DNA of 64,000 nt from Pleomorphomonas diazotrophica (GCF_002844595.1 NZ_PJNW01000002.1:806001-870000), one strand, 5' to 3'. Counted from the first letter of the stretch, positions 8,046-17,031 are shown. The notes: generated by a model from the letters alone, not told the origin. Numbers and translations: made by a program.

Positions 8046-9560
8046 ATGACCGCAAAGTGGACCAAACTCAGCGTGGCGACCGTTCTCGCCACCCTCATTT
8101 TCGGAGCTTCGATCGCCGAGGCCGCCGGCGTGCTCACCATCGGCCGCCGCGAGGACGGCACGACCTTCGATCCCATCAAGACGGCCCAGAACGTCGACAA
8201 CTGGGTGTTCTCCAACGTGTTCGACGTGCTGGTGCGCGTCGACAAGACCGGCACCAAGCTGATCCCGGGCCTTGCCGAGAGCTGGAGCGTGTCGGACGAC
8301 GGGCTGACCTATACCTTCAAGCTGCGCGACGCCAAGTTTTCCAACGGCGATCCGGTGACCGCCGACGACGCGGCTTTCTCGATCCTTCGCATTCGCGACA
8401 ATCCGGGGTCGCTGTGGGCCGACAGCTACAAGATCGTCGATACGGCCACGGCCGCCGACCCGAAGACGCTGGTCGTCAAGCTGACCGGCCCGTCGGCGCC
8501 CTTCCTGGCGTCACTTGCCCTGCCCAACGTGTCGGTACTGCCGAAGAAGGTGGTCGAGAGCATGGGCGAAGACGCCTTCGGCGAGGCGCCCATCGGTTCC
8601 GGTGCCTTTGCCGTCAAGGAATGGCGTCGCGGCGATCGCGTCATCCTCACCAAGAACCCGGAGTATTGGGACGCCGCCAACGTCAGCCTCGACGGGGTCG
8701 AGTGGATCTCCATTCCCGATGACAACACTCGCATGCTGAAGGTACAGGCTGGCGAGATCGACACGGCCATCTTCGTGCCCTTCTCGCGCATCGCCGAACT
8801 CCAGAAGGATCCCAATCTCAAGATCCATCTGGACACCTCGACGCGCGAGGATCACCTCTTGATCAACCATGAGCACGGCGCGCTCGCCAAGAAGGAGGTG
8901 CGTCAGGCGCTGGACATGGCGATCGACAAGAAGGCGATCGTCGACGCGGTGACCTTCGGCCTCGGCGAGGTCGCCTATTCCTATGTTCCGAAGGGTGCCC
9001 TCTACCACTACGCCGACAATCTCCAGCGCCCCTACGATCCGGAGAAAGCCAAGGCCATGCTGGCGGAAGCCGGCGCTGCCGATCTCAACCTCAACTATGT
9101 CGTCAATGCCGGCGACGAGGTCGACGAGCAGATCGCCGTGCTGTTGCAGCAGCAGCTTGCCAAGGCAGGCATTACGGTGAGCCTGCAGAAGGTCGATCCA
9201 AGCCAGAGCTGGGACATGCTGATCGCCGGCGACTACGACATATCGGTCATGTACTGGACCAATGACGTGCTGGACCCGGACCAGAAGACCACCTTCGTGC
9301 TCGGCCACGACAGCAACATGAACTACATGACCCGCTACAACAATCCGGCAGTCAAGGATCTGGTCGGCGCCGCGCGCGTCGAGATGGACCCCAAGAAGCG
9401 CGAAGAGATGTACATCGAGCTCCAGAAGATGGCGAAAGACGACGTCAACTGGATCGACCTCTACTACAGCCCCTATCGCAACGTGTCGCGCGCCAACATC
9501 GAGACCTTCGATCAGAACCCGCTTGGCCGCTTCTTCCTCGAAGAGACCAAGAAGAACTGA
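8046..9560 (+). CDS. ABC transporter periplasmic substrate-binding protein, family 5
   Basis: A 504-residue extracytoplasmic binding protein (SBP_bac_5 family: peptides, opines, nickel, glutathione). An N-terminal signal peptide (KWTKLSVATVLATLIFGAS ... EAA) precedes the mature start. The family signature region AESWSVSDDGLTYTFKLRDAKFSNGDPVTADD is seen near residues 78-110, and the typical DMAIDKKAIVDAVTFG further on. The start has AGAAGGGA upstream. It is the last gene of the hydrolase-transporter operon. In PipR-type systems this component captures the plant-derived signal or its precursor; here the ligand is unknown. Confidence 0.93.
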   Translation: MTAKWTKLSVATVLATLIFGASIAEAAGVLTIGRREDGTTFDPIKTAQNVDNWVFSNVFDVLVRVDKTGTKLIPGLAESWSVSDDGLTYTFKLRDAKFSNGDPVTADDAAFSILRIRDNPGSLWADSYKIVDTATAADPKTLVVKLTGPSAPFLASLALPNVSVLPKKVVESMGEDAFGEAPIGSGAFAVKEWRRGDRVILTKNPEYWDAANVSLDGVEWISIPDDNTRMLKVQAGEIDTAIFVPFSRIAELQKDPNLKIHLDTSTREDHLLINHEHGALAKKEVRQALDMAIDKKAIVDAVTFGLGEVAYSYVPKGALYHYADNLQRPYDPEKAKAMLAEAGAADLNLNYVVNAGDEVDEQIAVLLQQQLAKAGITVSLQKVDPSQSWDMLIAGDYDISVMYWTNDVLDPDQKTTFVLGHDSNMNYMTRYNNPAVKDLVGAARVEMDPKKREEMYIELQKMAKDDVNWIDLYYSPYRNVSRANIETFDQNPLGRFFLEETKKN

Positions 9561-9598
9561 GCCGTACCGCGCACGTGCGACATATCGGCTGAAGCGAT

Positions 9599-9625
9599 CG
9601 CCCCGGCAGCGGACCTGACGGGGCG
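9599..9625 (+). terminator. possible operon-end hairpin
   Basis: CGCCCCG (9599-9605) and CGGGGCG (9619-9625) form a 7-bp stem with a 13-base loop, 39 bases after the binding-protein stop codon. There is no T-run after it, so termination is only a possibility. Confidence 0.35.
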
Positions 9626-9737
9626 TCATCGTATCTACATCCGACGCATCATCGAACCGTCATCGCGGCGTCAACCCACTGACACCTGAGCTTTTTACCA
9701 ATGCCGGGCTTTGTCCATTCCTTTTCAGGTGAGCCCG

Positions 9738-11093
9738 ATGAAGATTTTGCTTTTGGCGTCCGCCGCCATCGTCGTTTCGTCCGCTGTTTCCTTCGCCGAT
9801 GAAACCGCCTTCAAGGCGACGCTGGTGTCGCAGACCGTACTGCCGGCCAACAGCGTCATCGCCGCTCCGGCCGACGCGCCGGCGTTCCTGAAGCAGGCCG
9901 GCAAGTTCTCGACGCCGGATCGCAAGCGCGCCACCACGCTCGGCTCGGTGCCGGGCCTCGACGGCGTCCGCAAGACCGGTCTCGGCCTGCCGTTCGACGG
10001 CCAGGCGATGCAGGGCTTCTCGGGCATCAAGACCATGACCGACGGCACCTTCTGGACGCTGAGCGACAATGGTTTCGGCAGCAAGGCCAACTCCAGCGAC
10101 GCCATGCTGATGCTGCACCACGTCAAGCTCGACTGGCAGGCCGGCACCGTCGACCGCCTCGACACGGTGTTCCTCAGCGACCCTGACAAGCTGGCGCCGT
10201 TCCCGATCGCCATGGAAGGCGCCGACAAGCGCTACCTCACGGGCGCCGATTTCGACATCGAGTCGATCCAGCCGGTGGGCGACGGCTTCTGGATCGGTGA
10301 GGAACTCGGCCCCTATCTCATCCACGTCACAGCCGACGGCAAGCTGACCGACGTCATCCCGACGCTGGTCGACGGCAAGCCGGTGCTCTCTCCGGACAAT
10401 CCGACGATGGCGCTGCCGGCCGACCCCACCAAGCCGCTGCCGGCCTTCAACGTTCGCCGCTCCAACGGCTTCGAGGGGCTGGCGCGGTCGAAGGACAGCA
10501 GCAAGCTCTATGCGCTGATGGAAGGGCCGCTGTACCTCGGCGACGGCAAGTTCGAGCAGGTCGACGGCGCGAACGCCATCCGCATCATCGAGTTCGACGT
10601 TGCCAAGAAGGCATGGACCGGCCGTTCCTGGCTCTATCCCTTCTCGGGCGCGGGTACCAACATCGGCGATTTCAACATGATCGACGAGAGCACGGCGCTG
10701 GTGATCGAACGTGACGGAGGTGCCGGCCTTGCCGACAAGGCTTGCGCCGATCCGGCCAAGCCCGAGCCGACCTGCTTCGACAAGCCCTCCAGGCACAAGC
10801 GCATCTACAAGATCGCCTTCGGCGACGACAACGTCGGCAAGGCGGTGCGCAAGGTCGGCTACATCGACCTCCTCAACATTGCCGATGCCAACGGCAAAGC
10901 CAAGCAGGGCACGGAAAACGGCATCTATACCATGCCCTTCGTCACCATCGAGAATGTCGACGTGGTCGACGCCACGCATATCGTGGTGGGCAACGATAAC
11001 AACCTGCCGTTCTCGGCCGGCCGCGCCGTCGACAAGGCCGACGACAACGAGTTCGTGCTGCTCGAGGTGGGTGAATTCCTGGCTGCGAAGTAA
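9738..11093 (+). CDS. secreted esterase-like activity of phytase family protein
   Basis: A 451-residue exported protein of the phytase-like/esterase-like family (PF13449), a beta-propeller-like fold of uncertain activity. The ATG at 9738 is preceded by AGGTGAG and begins a clear signal peptide (KILLLASAAIVVSSAVSFA). Family features include GFSGIKTMTDGTFWTLSDNGFG, SNGFEGLARSKDSSKLYALMEGPL and the C-terminal VVGNDNNLPFSAGR. An upstream in-frame ATG at 9711 lacks a ribosome site and would spoil the signal peptide. It stands alone, ending at a strong bidirectional terminator shared with dnaB. Confidence 0.87.
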   Translation: MKILLLASAAIVVSSAVSFADETAFKATLVSQTVLPANSVIAAPADAPAFLKQAGKFSTPDRKRATTLGSVPGLDGVRKTGLGLPFDGQAMQGFSGIKTMTDGTFWTLSDNGFGSKANSSDAMLMLHHVKLDWQAGTVDRLDTVFLSDPDKLAPFPIAMEGADKRYLTGADFDIESIQPVGDGFWIGEELGPYLIHVTADGKLTDVIPTLVDGKPVLSPDNPTMALPADPTKPLPAFNVRRSNGFEGLARSKDSSKLYALMEGPLYLGDGKFEQVDGANAIRIIEFDVAKKAWTGRSWLYPFSGAGTNIGDFNMIDESTALVIERDGGAGLADKACADPAKPEPTCFDKPSRHKRIYKIAFGDDNVGKAVRKVGYIDLLNIADANGKAKQGTENGIYTMPFVTIENVDVVDATHIVVGNDNNLPFSAGRAVDKADDNEFVLLEVGEFLAAK

Positions 11094-11115
11094 GCGATAC
11101 GAGGTTTGAAAATGG

Positions 11116-11150
11116 AAAGGCCCCGGAGCTTCGTGCGGCCGGGGCCTTTT
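11116..11150. terminator. bidirectional intrinsic terminator
   Basis: An 11-bp perfect stem, AAAGGCCCCGG (11116-11126) with CCGGGGCCTTT (11139-11149), flanked by A and T runs on the two sides. It lies between the convergent esterase-like gene and dnaB and can serve both. Confidence 0.9.
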
Positions 11151-11166
11151 CAGTTGGAGAGGATTC

Positions 11167-12654
11167 TTACTCGAAACGCTCGGGCAAATAGTCTTCCTTG
11201 GCGAGATCCGAGAAGCGGGTGACGGAGGCGTCGAAGGCGAGCTGCACGGTGCCTGTAGGGCCGTGGCGCTGCTTGCCGATGATCACTTCGGCCTTGCCCG
11301 TGACGCGGTCCATCTCGGCCTGCCACTTGAAGAAGTCCTCGGTGCCTTCCTTTGGCATGCGCGACTGCAGGTAATACTCGTCTCGGTAGATGAACATCAC
11401 CACGTCGGCGTCCTGCTCGATCGAGCCGGACTCACGCAGGTCGGACAGCTGTGGCCGCTTGTCGTCTCGGCTTTCGACCTGACGCGACAGCTGGGAGAGC
11501 GCGATGATCGGGACCGCTAGTTCCTTGGCCAATGCCTTGAGACCAGTGGTGATCTCAGTGATCTCCTGCACGCGGCCACCCTGTGCCGACTTCGACGAGC
11601 CGGACAGTAGCTGCAGGTAGTCGACGATGACGAGGTCGAGGCCGCGTTGACGCTTCAGGCGACGGGCGCGGGCGGCGAGCTGGGCGATGGAAATGCCACC
11701 GGTGTGGTCGATGTAGAGCGGCAGCGTCTGCATGCGCTGGGCGACGGCGGCGAGCTTGGCGAACTGGTTCTCATCGATATTGCCGCGGCGAATGTCCGAC
11801 GACGACACCTCCGACTGCTCGGCGAGAATACGCGTCGCCAGCTGCTCGGACGACATTTCCAGGCTGAAGAAGCCGACGATGCCACCGTTGACCGTTTTCA
11901 GCGACCCGTCCGGTTGCTCGGCGGCCTCATAGGAATTGGCGACGTTGAAGGCGATGTTGGTGACGAGCGACGTCTTGCCCATGGCCGGACGGGCGGCGAG
12001 GATGATCAGGTCGGATCGCTGCAGGCCACCCATGGTTCGGTCGAGGTCGTTGAGGCCGGTGGCGATGCCCGAGAGATGACCGTCGCGCTGATAGGCGGCG
12101 GCGGCCATGTCGATCGCTTCGCGCAACGCGTCGGAGAAGGTGTGGAAGCCGCCTTCGTAGCGGCCGCTTTCGGCAATGCCGAACAGCCGACGCTCGGCGT
12201 CCTCGATCTGGGCGCGCGGCGGCATGTCGATCGGCGCGTCATAGGCGATGTTGACCATGTCCTCGCCGATGCGGATCAGGTCGCGGCGAACGGCGAGGTC
12301 GTGGATGATGCGGCCGTAGTCCTCGGCATTGATGATGGTGGTCGCTTCGGAGGCGAGGCGCAGCAGATACTGCGTTACCGGCATCTCGGCGATCTGATAA
12401 TCGGCCGGGTAGAAGGTCTTCAGCGTGATCGGCGAGGCCACCTTGCCGCCGCGGATGAGCTGGCCGATCTTCTCGTAGATCGCCTTGTGTTGCTCGATGA
12501 AGAAGTGGGGCGGCTCAAGGAAGTCGGAGACGCGGAAGAACGTCTCGTTGTTCATCAGCATGGCACCCAGCAGCTGTCGTTCCGCCTCGACGTTGTGCGG
12601 CGCGCTGCGGGTGAGCGCGGTAGCCTGATCTTCGACGCGGCGGATGGTGGACAT
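11167..12654 (-). CDS. dnaB: replicative DNA helicase DnaB
   Basis: A 495-residue hexameric helicase that unwinds DNA at the replication fork. The N-terminal primase-interacting domain (NVEAERQLLGAMLMNNETF) and the RecA-like core are complete: Walker A ARPAMGKTS near residue 222, FFSLEMSSEQL, the Walker B region LVIVDYLQLL and SDLRESGSIEQDADVVMFIYRDEYY. There is no intein. It lies downstream of rplI, in the ribosomal protein S6/S18/L9 neighbourhood typical of many bacteria. Confidence 0.97.
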   Translation of the reverse strand: MSTIRRVEDQATALTRSAPHNVEAERQLLGAMLMNNETFFRVSDFLEPPHFFIEQHKAIYEKIGQLIRGGKVASPITLKTFYPADYQIAEMPVTQYLLRLASEATTIINAEDYGRIIHDLAVRRDLIRIGEDMVNIAYDAPIDMPPRAQIEDAERRLFGIAESGRYEGGFHTFSDALREAIDMAAAAYQRDGHLSGIATGLNDLDRTMGGLQRSDLIILAARPAMGKTSLVTNIAFNVANSYEAAEQPDGSLKTVNGGIVGFFSLEMSSEQLATRILAEQSEVSSSDIRRGNIDENQFAKLAAVAQRMQTLPLYIDHTGGISIAQLAARARRLKRQRGLDLVIVDYLQLLSGSSKSAQGGRVQEITEITTGLKALAKELAVPIIALSQLSRQVESRDDKRPQLSDLRESGSIEQDADVVMFIYRDEYYLQSRMPKEGTEDFFKWQAEMDRVTGKAEVIIGKQRHGPTGTVQLAFDASVTRFSDLAKEDYLPERFE

Positions 12655-12840
12655 GGGACGGACGTGTTCCTGCTGGCGGATGAAGAAGGGACAGTATCAA
12701 GCTGTCTTGTGACAGAGAGCGGCAGTTATCTCAGACTCCCGCAATCCACACAGGAGTCGGATTTCTCCGATGATGGTCATTGACTCTTGCTGCCTGGCGA
12801 GTCCGCGTGGAGAGAATCGTCAGGCTGTTGTTTTGGCAAG

Positions 12841-12868
12841 AAAAACCCCGGGATTTGACTCCCGGGGT
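12841..12868 (-). terminator. intrinsic terminator after rplI
   Basis: Read on the minus strand, ACCCCGGGA and TCCCGGGGT (12845-12853, 12860-12868) form a 9-bp stem with a 6-base loop, followed by TTTTT. It lies 36 bases beyond the rplI stop and ends the rpsF-rpsR-rplI unit, so dnaB needs its own promoter in 12655-12840. Confidence 0.9.
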
Positions 12869-12903
12869 AGATCCGTTGCGACGTAGTCGGAACCGAAGCC
12901 GGC

Positions 12904-13467
12904 TCAGAGCTCCTCGCGGTCCATGCCCTCGTCGTCGAGCACCGAACCGACTTCGCGAACGAAGGTGTCCTCGCGGGCGCCGGCGGTGACGTCCTCGCCC
13001 TTGGCCTGACGCTGGGCTTCGTCCTCGGAGCGAGCGATGTTGAGGGTGATGGTGGCGCGCACGTCGGCGTGCAGCACGATTTCGATCTCGTGAACACCGA
13101 GGTTCTTGATCGGCGCGTTGATGTTCACCTGCGAGCGGGTGATCGTCTCACCGGCGGCGGCGAGGATGTCGACGATGTCGCGCGCAGCGACGGAGCCGTA
13201 GAGCTGGCCGGTTTCGGCAGCCTGACGGACGACGACGAAGGAGCGCTGATCGAGACCGACCTTGATCTGCTCGGCCGACGACTTGCGCTCGGCGTTGCGA
13301 GCCTCGAGGTTGGCGCGCTCGCGGTCGAAGCGGGCCTGGTTCTCCTTGGTGGCGCGCAGCGCCTTGCCCTGCGGCAGCAGGTAGTTGCGGGCGAAGCCGT
13401 CGCGGACCTTGACGGTCTCGCCGAGGGTGCCGTGCTTGCCGATGCGCTCGAGAAGGATGACCTTCAT
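12904..13467 (-). CDS. rplI: 50S ribosomal protein L9
   Basis: A 187-residue L9, which bridges ribosomal domains near the L1 stalk. The N-terminal domain [36 protein letters not shown] is canonical, followed by the connecting helix and the C-terminal domain ([16 protein letters not shown]). It is about 40 residues longer than the E. coli protein because of an acidic tail ([23 protein letters not shown]), as usual in Alphaproteobacteria. Confidence 0.96.
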   Translation of the reverse strand: MKVILLERIGKHGTLGETVKVRDGFARNYLLPQGKALRATKENQARFDRERANLEARNAERKSSAEQIKVGLDQRSFVVVRQAAETGQLYGSVAARDIVDILAAAGETITRSQVNINAPIKNLGVHEIEIVLHADVRATITLNIARSEDEAQRQAKGEDVTAGAREDTFVREVGSVLDDEGMDREEL

Positions 13468-13524
13468 TTTCTGTACTCCGTTCTGTTTGTTGTGGCGTTG
13501 CCGCCGGTTCGGGGATCGGGGCCG

Positions 13525-14466
13525 TCAGGCACCCGGTCGTTTGTTGAGCCGCTTGGCCCTGAGGCCGAGCGGACCGTCGAGAATGCCGGCGATCGCCAGC
13601 GGAACGAGGGGGATGGAAAGCACGAAGGTGGCGCCATAGGTGACGCCGAGGATCAGCGGAGCTGCCGGGTTGGCGCGCACGACGACGTGGAGCACGGCGA
13701 AGCCGACCATCGCAAAGCCCATGCCCGCCGCGCCGGCGATGACGCCGGCAACAAGACCGAGCGAGCCGTCAAGGCCGGCGAGCAGCGCCGCGCCGGCGAA
13801 CACCCCAGCCATCCACATCGGCAGCGACAGCGTTTCGGCAATGGAATCGTCGCCGCGCTTCAGGCGTCCCGAAAGACGCACGACGCGGCTGCCCAGCCAG
13901 AGATTGAACGCCGTCAGCACCAGCCAGAACGCGCCGAGCGCGAAGGGCATCAGGCGCATGTAGAGGAGGAGGGCAGGCAGCAGATCCTCACGGGTCGGCG
14001 CGCCCGGCTCACCCGAGGCCTGCCCCATGGCCACCAGCATGTCGGCGACTTCGCCGGCGGTTGCCTCGATGTCGAAGCCGATGACCATGCCGACGCCAAT
14101 GATGGTGGCCGCCGTGATCAGCACCATGGCCGTGAAGACGCGGCCGAGCGGATACCACTCGAAGCTCCTGCCGTCTTCGTCGAGCGGCCGACCGAGGCCG
14201 ACGAGATAGCTATAGAAGGCCATGGGGGCGGCAACCACCAGGGCATGCAACAGCGCCGCTTTCCAGGAGACGAAGACCCACAAGCCAACGACGGCGGCCA
14301 GCACGGCGGCGATGCCGGCGAGCGTACCCCAGCCGATGGTGACGATGGCGACGGGAAGCGCGGACATGAAGAACAGCGGCGTGCCAAGGGCACCGCCACT
14401 TGTGACGGCCGCGAAAAGCAGAGCGGAGGCGGCACCTGCGGCGATGCCGAGAAGAAGTCCGTTCAC
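13525..14466 (-). CDS. DUF2232 family integral membrane protein
   Basis: A 313-residue hydrophobic protein with about eight predicted membrane segments, of the YybS/DUF2232 family. The central loop contains RLMPFALGAFWLVLTAFNLWLGSRVVRLSGRLKR, typical of the family. Its place between rpsR and rplI is conserved in Alphaproteobacteria. The function is unknown; related YybS proteins are sometimes discussed as transporter-like membrane components. Confidence 0.85.
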   Translation of the reverse strand: MNGLLLGIAAGAASALLFAAVTSGGALGTPLFFMSALPVAIVTIGWGTLAGIAAVLAAVVGLWVFVSWKAALLHALVVAAPMAFYSYLVGLGRPLDEDGRSFEWYPLGRVFTAMVLITAATIIGVGMVIGFDIEATAGEVADMLVAMGQASGEPGAPTREDLLPALLLYMRLMPFALGAFWLVLTAFNLWLGSRVVRLSGRLKRGDDSIAETLSLPMWMAGVFAGAALLAGLDGSLGLVAGVIAGAAGMGFAMVGFAVLHVVVRANPAAPLILGVTYGATFVLSIPLVPLAIAGILDGPLGLRAKRLNKRPGA

Positions 14467-14627
14467 GTTTCTCTCGCTGTCCCGCGCGATCGTCCAAAAA
14501 GACGACCGATGCTGTGATCGACGGCCGATGCCGCCGGGCGGTTAGGGGTGCCGAGCCCAAGGGCCGCATCCCAACTTTGCAGGAAAGGCGCCGCGACCGA
14601 TCGCGACGCCGGATGTTTCAAGGTCAT

Positions 14628-14648
14628 GAAGCCGCCTCCGGCAGCTTC
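14628..14648 (-). terminator. hairpin after rpsR, possible attenuator
   Basis: On the minus strand, GAAGCTGCC and GGCGGCTTC pair (9 positions, one G-U) around a GGA loop, 10 bases after the rpsR stop codon. There is no T-run. It may reduce read-through from the highly expressed ribosomal genes into the DUF2232 gene. Confidence 0.4.
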
Positions 14649-14657
14649 AAGCGTTCA

Positions 14658-14906
14658 TCACTTGATGATGAACGGCAGCAGGCCGAGGATGCGGGCGCGC
14701 TTGATCGCCTGGGCGAGCTCGCGCTGCTTCTTGGCCGACACCGCGGTGATGCGGGACGGAACGATCTTGCCGCGCTCGGAGATGTAGCGCTGCAGCAGGC
14801 GCACGTCCTTGTAGTCGATCTTCGGGGCGTTGGCGCCGGAGAACGGGCAGGTCTTCCGGCGACGGAAGAACGGACGGCGAGCGGCGGGGAGGGAGGTGAT
14901 TTCCAT
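14658..14906 (-). CDS. rpsR: 30S ribosomal protein S18
   Basis: A full-length 82-residue S18, which forms a heterodimer with S6 on the small-subunit platform. The conserved core [26 protein letters not shown] and [23 protein letters not shown] is present. It starts 2 bases after the rpsF stop, so the two are translationally coupled. Confidence 0.97.
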   Translation of the reverse strand: MEITSLPAARRPFFRRRKTCPFSGANAPKIDYKDVRLLQRYISERGKIVPSRITAVSAKKQRELAQAIKRARILGLLPFIIK

Positions 14907-14908
14907 GA

Positions 14909-15355
14909 TTATTCCATATCCCCAGCTTCGGTTTCACGACGGGGAGCACGATCGCGGCGCGGGCCACGGTCGCCACCACGGAAGCCGCCACGGTCGCCAC
15001 GGCCGGCGGGAGCGCCATCGCGCTCGTCACGGTCGCGCTTCTGAAGCATGGCCGACGGGCCTTCTTCCAGCTCGTCGACGCGAATGGTCATCGTGCGAAG
15101 GATGTCCTCGCTGAGGCTCTCCTGGCGCTCCATCTCGGCGACGGCCGCGTGCGGCGCATCGAGATTGAACAGGACATAGTGAGCCTTGCGGTTCTTCTTG
15201 ACGCGGTAGGCGAGGGCGCGCAGGCCCCAGTTCTCCACCTTCTTCACCGCGCCGCCATTGCTTTCAATGACGGCCTTATACTGGTCAGCGATCGCTTCCA
15301 CCTGCTGGGCGGAAACGTCCTGGCGGACCAGGAACACGTGCTCGTAGAGCGCCAT
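14909..15355 (-). CDS. rpsF: 30S ribosomal protein S6
   Basis: A 148-residue S6. The ferredoxin-like core ([52 protein letters not shown]) is followed by a long charged Arg/Gly/Asp-rich tail ([23 protein letters not shown]), common in Alphaproteobacteria. It heads the rpsF-rpsR-DUF2232-rplI cluster; a structured leader precedes it. Confidence 0.97.
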   Translation of the reverse strand: MALYEHVFLVRQDVSAQQVEAIADQYKAVIESNGGAVKKVENWGLRALAYRVKKNRKAHYVLFNLDAPHAAVAEMERQESLSEDILRTMTIRVDELEEGPSAMLQKRDRDERDGAPAGRGDRGGFRGGDRGPRRDRAPRRETEAGDME

Positions 15356-15725
15356 GTCGGTACAGCCTTTCTCGGTTCATTGACCACCCGGCGCCAAGCC
15401 TCTGCGAACCCTCCGAAAGGCTCCACAGATACGAGATCGAGAGCGGAGACACGGGAAGACAATCCATTTTCAGGATCAGAAGCCTTGTCTTGCGACGCGG
15501 CCACCTTCCGTTCAGCCCCCAGCCGGGTACCGTCCACTTTGAACGATGGGCGGCTCTTACAGGAAACGGGCCGACGCGACAAGCGAAAATCGGCCCTCAA
15601 GACCGCTTTGCGTCCGAGACTGCCGGAAATTGCGGCAGCGCACAGGGATTTGCCCGAATGGTCAAGTTCATCGCGCCATGGTTGGCTGGCCGTCCTTGAA
15701 AGACGGCACGGCAGGGAGGGCCGAT
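15356..15725 (-). promoter_or_regulatory. rpsF upstream region with structured mRNA leader
   Basis: In this 370-base gene-free stretch the part nearest rpsF forms a long helix in the minus-strand transcript: AGCCTTTC (15415-15422) pairs with GAAAGGCT (15364-15371), then, after an internal loop GGAG/GA, GGTTC pairs with GAACC. A GC-rich loop including GGCGCCGGG lies at the top, and the element ends 8 bases before the start codon. S6:S18 complexes are known to repress their own mRNA by binding a helix with an asymmetric internal loop in many bacteria; this fits in position and shape. The rest of the stretch (15423-15725) must hold the rpsF promoter and the promoter of the divergent gene; nothing else was seen. 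Confidence 0.45.
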
Positions 15726-16262
15726 ATGGACGTGATGCTCGTCGTCGACATGCAGGTCGGCCTCAGGAATGGACTGCCGAAATACGATCTGCTGGGTGTC
15801 GTCGGCCGTATCAACGCCCTTGGGGCGGCCATCCGCAAGCGAGGCGGCCGGGTGGTGTTCATCCAGCACAATGGCGGTGAGGGCGACAGCTTCGAGCCGG
15901 GCACGCCCGGCTGGCGTTTCCTGCCGGAACTGAAGCGGGCACCCGATGATCTCGTGGTAGCCAAGAGCCTCAACGACGCCTTTCACGACAGCCCGCTGTC
16001 GGAGATTGTCGACAACCTCGGTGCAAAGCGTCTGTTCGTCACCGGCTGGGCGACCGATTTCTGCGTCGATTCCACGATAAGGCGGGCCGTGACGCTCGGC
16101 CGAACCGTGGTGCCGGTTGCCGATGCCCATACGGTCTCCGACCGGCCGCACCTGTCGGCCAGGGCCATCATCGAGCATCACAACTGGGTCTGGGGCGGCC
16201 TGATCGCGCCCGGTGGCGTCGAGGTGATGCCGACCCACGCCATCCTGAACGGCAACACCTGA
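15726..16262 (+). CDS. isochorismatase-superfamily cysteine hydrolase (nicotinamidase-like size)
   Basis: A 178-residue cysteine hydrolase with all three catalytic residues: Asp8 in VVDMQ, Lys80 in VVAKSLNDAF and Cys113 in GWATDFCVDSTIR. The start ATG at 15726 has AGGGAGGG 6 bases upstream; the open frame extends further 5' without a ribosome site. It is a single-gene unit between rpsF and a short minus-strand gene. It is not a close paralogue of the protein at 853-1545. The substrate is unknown. Confidence 0.85.
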   Translation: MDVMLVVDMQVGLRNGLPKYDLLGVVGRINALGAAIRKRGGRVVFIQHNGGEGDSFEPGTPGWRFLPELKRAPDDLVVAKSLNDAFHDSPLSEIVDNLGAKRLFVTGWATDFCVDSTIRRAVTLGRTVVPVADAHTVSDRPHLSARAIIEHHNWVWGGLIAPGGVEVMPTHAILNGNT

Positions 16263-16269
16263 TCGCCCC

Positions 16270-16467
16270 TCAGGACGCAAACCCATCGCCGAGCTTCGGA
16301 ACGACCTCTTCGCGCCAAAGTCGTTCTTCTTCGTCCGACAGGGCGGCCTCGCCTTCGCTGATGACCTTCTGGGCGGCGAGATAGGCGTCGGAGCCTTCTC
16401 GCAGTTCACCGTTGTCGACCAGCGTCAGCAGCGCTTCCGATAGCAGGAGATTGGATTGTCCGAGCAT
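16270..16467 (-). CDS. small uncharacterised protein
   Basis: A 65-residue acidic helical protein (MLGQSNLLLSEALLTLVDNGELREGSDAYLAAQKVISEG...). The ATG at 16467 is chosen because CCGGAGG lies 7 bases upstream; a longer frame to 16566 lacks a ribosome site and would run into the terminator of the tRNA gene. No signal peptide or membrane segment. Not recognised. Confidence 0.6.
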   Translation of the reverse strand: MLGQSNLLLSEALLTLVDNGELREGSDAYLAAQKVISEGEAALSDEEERLWREEVVPKLGDGFAS

Positions 16468-16558
16468 GGGATGAGCCTCCGGATTGACGGCATGGAGGCC
16501 TAACGCGTCAAGGATGGAGATGTTCCCAAATGCAACAGGGATTCTGAAGTCAAATATG

Positions 16559-16580
16559 AAAAACATCGCCCTGGGCGATG
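16559..16580 (-). terminator. intrinsic terminator downstream of tRNA-Asp
   Basis: CATCGCC and GGCGATG (7-bp stem, 3-base loop) are followed on the minus strand by TTTTTC, 28 bases beyond the tRNA 3' end. Confidence 0.8.
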
Positions 16581-16607
16581 ATTTTATTTCTCTTTCAGGA
16601 GAAAGTG

Positions 16608-16684
16608 GCGGGAGTGACGGGGCTCGAACCCGCGACCTCCGGCGTGACAGGCCGGCACTCTAACCAACTGAGCTACACCCCCGC
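16608..16684 (-). tRNA. tRNA-Asp (anticodon GTC)
   Basis: A 77-base cloverleaf on the minus strand. The anticodon loop CTGTCAC is closed by the stem CCGGC/GCCGG; the T-arm has GGTTCGAGCC, and the acceptor stem GCGGGGG pairs with CTCCCGC. The terminal CCA is not encoded. Confidence 0.96.
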
Positions 16685-17031
16685 TGGGCCGTATCGTACC
16701 GCTCGCTGTCTGTCGGCAGCGCCGCGTTCCGTGTTGGTGAGCGGTGAATTAGGGGATGCCTCCGGGGAAGTCAAGCGGCCTTTTTCGACTTTTTCTCGGG
16801 CCGGGGTGCCCCGCATGCGAAACTGGCGGAATCCTCCTGAATTTCCTCGTCAATTTCCTCCTGTGGGTTGTCATGCGAGAGGCCGTTTGACGGGCGGCAC
16901 TGTATCCAAGAGGACTTTGCCGGCGAATCCAAGCGAACGCTTCGGACGATAGCGCGACCGCGCGCGCTCAACGCCCTGGGGAAGCGCCGACACATCGTTC
17001 CACGGCTTGGCATGGTACCAACGGCAGCCGA
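16685..17031. other. 347-base stretch without a recognised gene
   Basis: Lies between tRNA-Asp and the end of the lytic transglycosylase gene and should hold the tRNA promoter. It contains a near-duplicate of GAGGAAATTGAC (minus strand, about 16845-16870). Short open frames exist on the minus strand, but none has a convincing start and composition. Confidence 0.5.

Noticed and set aside
12780-13097. Minus-strand frame overlapping the end of rplI and its terminator
   Set aside because: It runs through the rplI terminator and is out of frame with rplI, with no ribosome site.
16771-17013. Small minus-strand open frame ending in a Lys-rich tail
   Set aside because: No ribosome site at the start, and another overlapping frame looks equally plausible; no support for either.
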